From Stomorhina lunata (taxonomy: Eukaryota; Arthropoda; Insecta; Diptera; Rhiniidae), in contig OW121744.1 in NCBI GenBank assembly GCA_933228675.1, forward strand, positions 22,792,036 through 22,856,035: a stretch of DNA of 64,000 nt. Direction: 5' to 3'. The notes under the pieces are model-generated. The model was not told the DNA's origin. It did not search any database and was given only the letters and a program-made list of their open reading frames with translations. Shown here one piece after another: positions 57,431 to 64,000 of the stretch (the first letter of the stretch is position 1; the number at the start of each line of letters is the position of its first letter). Made by a program: the position numbers and the translations under genes.

Positions 57431-59350
57431 CTATATCAAAGACTATGTCTCAGTCTATGTCTTAGTCTATGTCTTAGTTTTTGTCTTAGTCTATGTCTTA
57501 GTCTATGTCTTAGTCTATGTCTTAGTCTATGTCTTAGTCTATGTCTTAGTCTATGTCTTAGTCTATGTCTTAGTCTATGTCTTAGTCTATGTCTTAGTCT
57601 ATGTCTTAGTCTATGTCTTAGTCTATGTCTTAGTCTATGTCTTAGTCTATGTCTTAGTCTATGTCTTAGTCTATGTCTTAGTCTATGTCTTAGTCTATGT
57701 CTTAGTCTATGTCTTAGTCTATGTCTTAGTCTATGTCTTAGTCTATGTCTTAGTCTATGTCTTAGTCTATGTCTTAGTCTATGTCTTAGTCTATGTCTTA
57801 GTCTATGTCTTAGTCTATGTCTTAGTCTATGTCTTAGTCTATGTCTTAGTCTATGTCTTAGTCTATGTCTTAGTCTATGTCTTAGTCTATGTCTTAGTCT
57901 ATGTCTTAGTCTATGTCTTAGTCTATGTCTTAGTCTATGTCTTAGTCTATGTCTTAGTCTATGTCTTAGTCTATGTCTTAGTCTATGTCTTAGTCTATGT
58001 CTTAGTCTATGTCTTAGTCTATGTCTAAGTCTATGTCTTAGTCTATGTCTTAGTCTATGATTTAGTCTATATATTAGTCTATGTCTTAGTCTATGACTTA
58101 GTCTATGTCTTAGTCTATGTCTTAGTCTATGTCTTAGTCTATGTATTAGTCTATGTATTAGTCTATGTCTTAGTCTATGTCTTAGTCTATGTCTTAGTCT
58201 ATGTCTTAGTCTATGTCTTAGTCTATGTCTTAGTCTATGTCTTAGTCTATGTCTTAGTCTATGTCTTAGTCTATGTCTTAGTCTATGTCTTAGTCTATGT
58301 CTTAGTCTATGTATTACTCTATGTATTAGTCTATGTCTTAGTCTATGTCTTAGTCTATGTCTTAGTCTATGTCTTAGTCTATGTCTTAGTCTATGGCTTA
58401 GTCTATGTCTTAGTCTATGTCTTAGTCTATGTCTTAGTCTATGACTTGGTCTATATCTTAGTCTATGTCTTAGTCTATGTCTTAGTCTATGTCTTAGTCT
58501 ATGTCTTAGTCTATGTCTTTGGTGTATGTCTTTGGTGTATGTCTTAGTCTATGTCTTAGTCTAGGTCTTAGTCTATGTCTTAGTCTATGTCTAAGTCTAT
58601 GTCTTAGTCTATGTCTTAGTCTATGTCTTAGTCTATGTCTTAGTCTATGTCTTAGTCTATGTCTTAGTCTATGTCTTAGTCTATGTCTTAGTCTATGTCT
58701 TAGTCTATGTCTTAGTCTATGTCTTAGTCTATGTTCTAGTCTATGTCTTAGTCTATGTCTTAGTTTATATCTTAGTCTATGTCGTAGTATATGTCTTAGT
58801 CTATGTCTTAGTCTATGTCTTAGTCTATGTCTTAGTCTATGTCTTAGTCTATGTCTTAGTCTATGTCTTAGTCTATGTCTTAATCTATGTCTTAGTCTAT
58901 GTCTTAGTCTATGTCTTAGTCTATGTCTTAGTCTATGTCTTAGTCTATGTCTTAGTCTATGTCTTAGTCTATGTCTTAGTCTATGTCTTAGTCTATGTCT
59001 TAGTCTATGTCTTAGTCTATGTCTTAGTCTATGTCTTAGTCTATGTCTTAGTCTATGTCTTAGTCTATGTCTTAGTCTATGTCTTAGTCTATGTCTTAGT
59101 CTATGTCTTAGTCTATGTCTTAGTCTATGTCTTAGTCTATGTCTTAGTCTATGTCTTAGTCTATGTCTTAGTCTATGTCTTAGTCTATGTCTTAGTCTAT
59201 GTCTTAGTCTATGTCTTAGTCTATGTTCTAGTCTATGTCTTAGTCTATGTCTTAGTTTATATCTTAGTCTATGTCGTAGTATATGTCTTAGTCTATGTCT
59301 TAGTCTATGTCTTAGTCTATATCTATGTCTTAGTCTATGTCTTAGTCCCT
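57430..59350. repeat. 12-bp tandem repeat (TAGTCTATGTCT)n, about 160 copies
   Basis: Nearly perfect copies of TAGTCTATGTCT encode (LCLS)n in one plus frame, giving long artificial open frames (57410-58060, 58513-59367). A set of variants (atgttctag, tagtttatatctt, atgtcgtagtatatg) at 58731-58795 is repeated at 59223-59287, exactly 492 bp (41 units) later, so blocks of about 0.5 kb have been duplicated as a whole. The array is followed by transposon-like sequence. Confidence 0.95.
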
Positions 59351-60040
59351 CTAGCTCTTTTCGTTAAGGCGCTATCGCGCTTTTATTTGACGAACATAAA
59401 CCCCCTTTTGTTTTTGTACTTCCGTGAGTTTTTAGTTTTTTGTATTTGACTATAGTCAAATGGTGACCGATTGTGCACCCTACCTAGCATTGACATAAGT
59501 CTTCCTTTAACTAAATTTAGTGGCCATAGCTAGAAAAGTTTATTATTTTTTCACATTTAAGTATATTTTAATTGTAATTAAGGCAGCTTTCGGAAGTGTT
59601 ATGGGAGCTATTGTTAAATGTAACCCGATTACGATGAAATTGTATACGCTGAATAATGGTCATGTAAAACTTCTCTGTGCTAAATTGTATCATCATATCT
59701 CTTATAATTAGTCATTTATTAGCAAATAAGCGGTTAGCCTAGACGAGGTTATACGGGAGCTATGGTCAAATGTGAACCGATCTTGCCCAATTTCAATATT
59801 AAAATTTTCCCAGAAATGAAGAAAAGATATCCAAGTTTCAGTGTTCTAACTTCTTTCCTTTAGGCGTTATCGTGCTTTCAACAGACAACCAGCCAGCCAG
59901 ACAGACAAACCTAGCTCAATCGTCTTAGAATTTCATAAGGACTCAGATGTATATATCCCTTTTGGTTTTTGCTAATATTAAGAAAATTACAATTGGAATG
60001 ACAATCTCAATATACCCCCTTTGATGGTGGGTATAAAAAA
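59351..60040 (+). mobile_element. Dispersed-element remnant next to the 12-bp array
   Basis: Contains ggcgctatcgcgcttt at 59370-59385 and again ggcgttatcgtgctttc at 59864-59880. It also has agccagccagacagacaaac, tcttagaatttcataaggac and a right end with caatataccccctttgatgg + tgggtataaaaa. This order is typical of the 3' part of abundant fly repeats ending in ATACCC...GGGTATAAA. The open frame at 59520-59711 is not supported as a gene. Confidence 0.55.
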
Positions 60041-60445
60041 ATAACACAGATGTATTTTCTCACAAATGCAACCTTTCGACGTAAAATTTAAACAATTCGT
60101 TATCACGTGAAAAATATACAAACAAACACAAAAGTACATTTTTTTAATTTTTTACGTACGAGTATCGATTACAATATTTTTGTCTCATCAATAAAACATG
60201 CAATTTACATGACAGAGCCACTGAAAAGCTTTCGCCTTTAACATTGCAACCACATATCACTCCCACTCTCCTTCATTGTCTGTCACAAACAATTTCCATT
60301 CTTTTGATGACGATATCAACAGGAAGGAAATGCTTATTTGCTACTTTGTTAAATGTCAATGAACAAAGAAAGGAAACAATAAGAAAAATGGAAAAATGAA
60401 AATGTAAACCGAGAAAATGTAAAATAAAATTTATATAAAATTTAC
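60041..60445 (-). other. 5' part of the large intron
   Basis: Begins with the donor G|GTAAAT at 60445 on the minus strand. The reading frame continues open to 60273 by chance. The residues it would add (KFYINFILHFLGLHFHF...) are a second hydrophobic stretch unlike the upstream protein, which favours splicing. Confidence 0.6.
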
Positions 60446-62873
60446 CATTGTAGTGGACAGGCACATCACGATTGTAGGTAAAAGTCTTCTTTGTCGTCAA
60501 GTGATGGTGATGGCTGTGTGCGTGTGACTGGCTGGATGAGTGTGTCAACGTCATAATCACCACAAAGACAGCAGCACAGACAAGACACAGGAACACGGTC
60601 ATAACAATGCACACGATGCGTTTACGTTTGCGATCGGCCTCCTCGTCGTCGTCGGTTTCATCTGAAAGAGATTTCTTTTTAAGAGCTTTGTGAGAGGTTG
60701 CTATAGAGGATTTACGTGTTCCTAGGCCAGTGGTGGCTTTGTGATGGAATGGTCTTAGGACCTGTTCAAATGCTGCATCACTTAGTTCGTAGGTGAGCGA
60801 TGGTTTACGTTCGAATGATGGACGTTTTTCTTTGTCTTCCATGAAAGCGGTGGTGGCTGCTACAGCCATAGCGGTGGCACTCAGCGAGATAGGACGTGGA
60901 CTGCGCTTGATGTCCTCGATGGTGGCGGCTCCGCCTGAGGTAGTCGAACTGGCCAGAGCACGGCCGCTGTTGCGTCGGTGGGGTGAGGTAAGCTCTACAA
61001 ATTCACTGGACACACTTACCGGAGGTGGGTACGCACTGTCACCTATAAAACTTTTCGATTTTTTCGTCGCACTTAGGGTTTCGCGATAGGTACGCAGGCG
61101 CATGCTGGCACTGTGCATAGCTTTGGCTTGTTTTATGCTGGCTGCACTGGCATTGGTGCCACCGAAAGCAGCCGCTGCTGCCATAACGGCGGGCCGATGG
61201 TGAACCTGCACCTCTTCCAGGTTATTGGGTGAGAGATAGAGAGAACGGCCATGTTTGGTGCCACGTTTAAAGTGATATGCAGCTGTGGCTGCGGCGGCAG
61301 CCGTATGTAAATGCAGAGAAGAGTGAGTGGCAGCTGCTGCTGCGGCGGCCGCTGATGTAGAAGGCCTGCCATCCAATTCCAAGCTATGTGAACTATGCTG
61401 TCGAGAGGAGTGACTGTGGGGATCTCCTCTTTTCTTTAGACTAGTAGTGGTGGTAGGTGAAGGACCATGGCCCACTAAACCCAAAGCAGCATCTTCAAAA
61501 GAACTCGAGGTTTTGCGTATGCTCCCCCTATCTACCCCTAGGCCAACATCCTCCATTTTGGTATGGCTATTACTGCGTGACCTGGACTCTATAAAAAGTT
61601 CATTTTCCAAAGATAAATTGGTGGGAGCCAAGAGATTGGTCCTTCCGTCTAAAGGTTCCATAAGATCATCATTCAAAGAGGGATGACGTATCTGAGAGTC
61701 TACCACTGATTCCGGCTTAGCGCTGGGACGTCGAGAGGGATCATGTAAAGAACGATGTGAGCGTGCTCCCCTTCTACTAGGCGAAGGCGAACGACTAATG
61801 TCTTTAGCAGAGGCATGACCAGGCATAAGAAAGTTACCTCTTACAGAACTGGTACGACGTGATGAAGAACCCGAGCCGGGCTGAGCGCCCGCACTGAGCA
61901 ATAGAGGATCCATTATAGTTTCAGCATCTGGTGGCGCATGAAACGAATGCGTTTTCTTCATCTGAAAAGTAGAAGCCGGATGAACATCAATTGTATCAGA
62001 ACGTCGAAATTGAGATTTCTTAAATGGGTGAGTGGCAGCATGTTGTTGTTGCTGTTGCACATGACGATGCGAAGTCGGCGGCAACATATAGTCATCTATG
62101 AACTGTATAGGCGATGTTGAACCGCCTACACCACGCGACGAACCACCGGCCACATTCTCGGCCAGACTTGTACTGCTGACAAGAAAAATGTCCGGTTGAT
62201 GCTGTTGCTGATGGTGGTGATGATATGAATCGCGTTCGCCACGACTGCCACTCCCCAGCACGGGACTAACTGTGTGCGAAATAGGCGAACTGGTGGAACT
62301 AGCATGCGATTGTTGTTGGCTGAATTGACGTGCTTGAGCTGCCATATGTTGAAAAGTGTGTAGGTGCTGTTGCTGCTGACGTGCAGATAAAGCTGGTGAC
62401 ACAGCGCCACTACCACCACCACTGCCTCCACTACCAGACGAGTGTGGGTGCAACGTGGAAGGAAGTGCTAAAGTCTGAGGCGGTGGTGCAGAGCGTATGG
62501 CAACCGGCGAGGCCGAACGATGTATTATCGCTGGCTCTATTATTAAAGACGAATCATCTAAATCCCCCATTCCTAAACCGCCACCCACCGCTCCCTCATA
62601 GTTATCAATGGCCATGGAGAGCGAACGATTAATCGCTTTCAGTTTGGGTGGCTTCTTTTTGGTGGCGGGATTATCAAACGAAGATTTGCTCGTCGTGTAC
62701 TCTTCGGAGGTGGTCATAAACGAATGATGATGCGGATGTTGATAATACGGCTGCTGGTGTTGCGGGTGATATTGGTGATGTTGTGGCGGATAGTATTGTT
62801 GCGATTGTTGTTGTGGCTGTTGTTGCTGTTGTTGGTGTTGCTGCTGTTGACCACCGCCGGCGCCACGCTCCAT
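60446..62873 (-). CDS. Large Gln/His/Ser-rich single-pass membrane protein, 5' exon (809 codons)
   Basis: The ATG at 62873 is the first in frame after an upstream in-frame TAA (62941-62939). The protein begins MERGAGGG, then a Gln/His/Pro/Tyr-rich stretch to about residue 55. A long Ser/Arg-rich, low-complexity region follows (SPSPSRR near 365; Ala runs near 508, 522 and 562). An acidic patch (DETDDDEEAD) ends at 747, then RKRKR and a hydrophobic segment of about 25 residues (753-777, IVCIVMTVFLCLVC...), then a His-rich linker and TYNRDVPVHYN. Positive residues before the segment suggest N-terminus inside (type II) with a short outer C-terminus. Many RSxS and SP sites suggest phosphorylation. 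The exon ends AAT G|GTAAAT, phase 1. I do not recognise the family or its function. Codon use and complexity differ sharply from the surrounding AT-rich DNA, confirming that it is coding. Confidence 0.9.
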
Positions 62874-64000
62874 ACGGTAGTAATAGCGTTGTGGATATCT
62901 ATGGTGATAATTGTGTGCAATTGTGCGGCCGTTTTATAAAAAATGTGTTCAATCAAGAAGAAGAAATTAAAAAGAAACACACAAAAGAAAAAAATTTTTG
63001 CAATTTAGGTGCAATCGGTTGCAGGGGAATTGTTTGGGTAGAGTGTTAGTTTATTTTTTATTTTGCTTAAGGGGGTACGGATACGGATTCGGGTATGGAA
63101 AGTGTTGTTTGTTGCTGTTTTTTTTTTAAATACTAAAATTGAGTTGTTGTTAGTGTTTAGCAGGTGCTGTTGACAATTTTTTAGCAAAGAATTTTTATTT
63201 ATTTTTGCTCTTAGTGTTTGTTTTTTCGTTTTTTTTTTTGAGGGGATTTAGGGTTTAATTATTACTTTTTTAAAATTTATATAATTTTGTATTTTTTGTG
63301 GTTGTTGCTGTTATTTACTGTGTTGTTGTTTTTTTGTTGGGGGGTGACACATACATTCATGACACTTTTAAAACATCTAAAAGACACATAAATTATTAGA
63401 ATTTTGTTTGTTTTATTCTAGTTGTTGTTGATGTTGTTTTTTTTTGAAGTTGTGTTGTTCTTGTTGTTGGTTTTTTTTTGCTCTTGGAGTTTAAAACATT
63501 TACATATTTAATTTTTTTTCAATTAAAAATTTTTATTGTGCGTTTTTCTTAAATATTTTAATTTTAATTCAGTTTTTATTTTTCAAGTACTGAAAGTGCT
63601 GCATTTTTTATCATTCCTTATTGTCACATGTTGTGGTGCTTTTACGTTTTTTCATAAGTTTTTTTTTTTCTTTTTTTTATAAAAAATTCTTTTTGAACTA
63701 AAATTAAGAAAAATACGAATATTTAGTTTTAAAAAAGTGTGGAAGAGAGAGAATTTTCAAAATAAAGTGATTTAAAGAAAATTCTTTTTTTTTTGTAAAG
63801 ACCAGTAAAGCAAATTAAACCATTTATGTTAATTAAAATTTCAAATCTTTTATGAATTTGAATTCTTAAATTTAGATTTTTTAATACTTAAATTTAAAGA
63901 AACTTAAGTTGTTTCAAGTAGTTTTCCAGCCCTGAAATATGAAATTTCATTTTCTTCTTTATTTTTAAATAGAGTTAATAAGCTAGTATCAAGCACAAGT
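62874..64000 (-). other. 5' UTR and upstream region of the membrane-protein gene
   Basis: The frame of the protein stays open for 22 codons upstream without an ATG, then a stop at 62941-62939. A second short frame starting at 62980 overlaps the true start in another register and could act as an upstream ORF. Farther up, the minus strand is rich in A runs and CAA repeats. No TATA box or initiator could be assigned with confidence. Confidence 0.4.

Noticed and set aside
57410..59367. Long open frames of (LCLS)n
   Set aside because: They are a direct result of the 12-bp repeat, whose length is a multiple of three and which lacks stops in one frame. There is no start context, non-repeat domain or splice support.
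60273..60445. Continuation of the membrane protein to its first in-frame stop (866 residues)
   Set aside because: The change to intron-like AT-rich sequence coincides with a consensus donor, and the extra residues add an unrelated hydrophobic run. Splicing at 60446 is more likely.
61133..61372. Other frames over the large exon (for example 60793-61089 plus, 62126-62431 minus, 62330-62632 plus)
   Set aside because: They overlap the well-supported coding frame and are shadows of its Gln-, His- and Ala-codon runs.

Overview
This window looks like nuclear DNA of a higher (brachyceran) fly. It is very AT-rich, gene-poor and packed with satellites. The two recognisable genes look insect-like, and the dispersed elements with ends of the form ATACCCTTCACCA / GGTGAAGGGTATA are typical of blowfly and house-fly type genomes. 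Only a few percent is coding, and all of it lies on the minus strand.

Genes. (1) At 3464-3511 there is a short first coding exon, MEKRIELERRARKTCQ, followed by a good splice donor. It matches the start of fly Mapmodulin/ANP32A as I remember it. A candidate non-coding first exon lies at about 9072-9700. The rest of that gene is off the left edge. (2) At 60446-62873 there is a long exon (809 codons plus one base) of a Gln/His/Ser-rich protein with one membrane segment near its end. It stops at a phase-1 donor. An exon at 42041-42279 on the same strand begins with a phase-1 acceptor and ends in a stop codon, so it is a good candidate for the last exon. If so, the gene has an intron of about 18 kb made largely of satellite DNA, and a 3' UTR running to about 41.2-41.8 kb.

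Repeats. From 11 to 56 kb many arrays share a palindromic core, TTTTCTATAGAAAA, combined with an array-specific short word (gatga, gatatc, ttatc, taacg, gtcacc, gacca, agaccg) in units of 28-31 bp. Unrelated arrays are a 33-bp repeat with a four-unit higher-order period (12.2-12.6 kb), a ~270-bp repeat (39.8-41.2 kb) and a 12-bp repeat (57.4-59.35 kb). Inserted among them are foldback/MITE elements, a Tc1/mariner-type transposase relic (22.6 kb) and an RNase H relic of a non-LTR retrotransposon (4.8-5.75 kb).

Most notable. Two different inverted-repeat element families (20.45-21.27 kb and 30.25-30.5 kb) each carry a hammerhead-ribozyme-like motif. Each has CUGAUGA and GAAA core boxes, pairing stems I and II, a self-complementary stem III and a cleavable C, together with the same unusual unpaired position at the base of stem II. 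A second unexplained signal is a short motif, CCTCCTAAAAGTATGCAA, found roughly 35 times in both orientations between 23 and 57 kb with otherwise diverged flanks.
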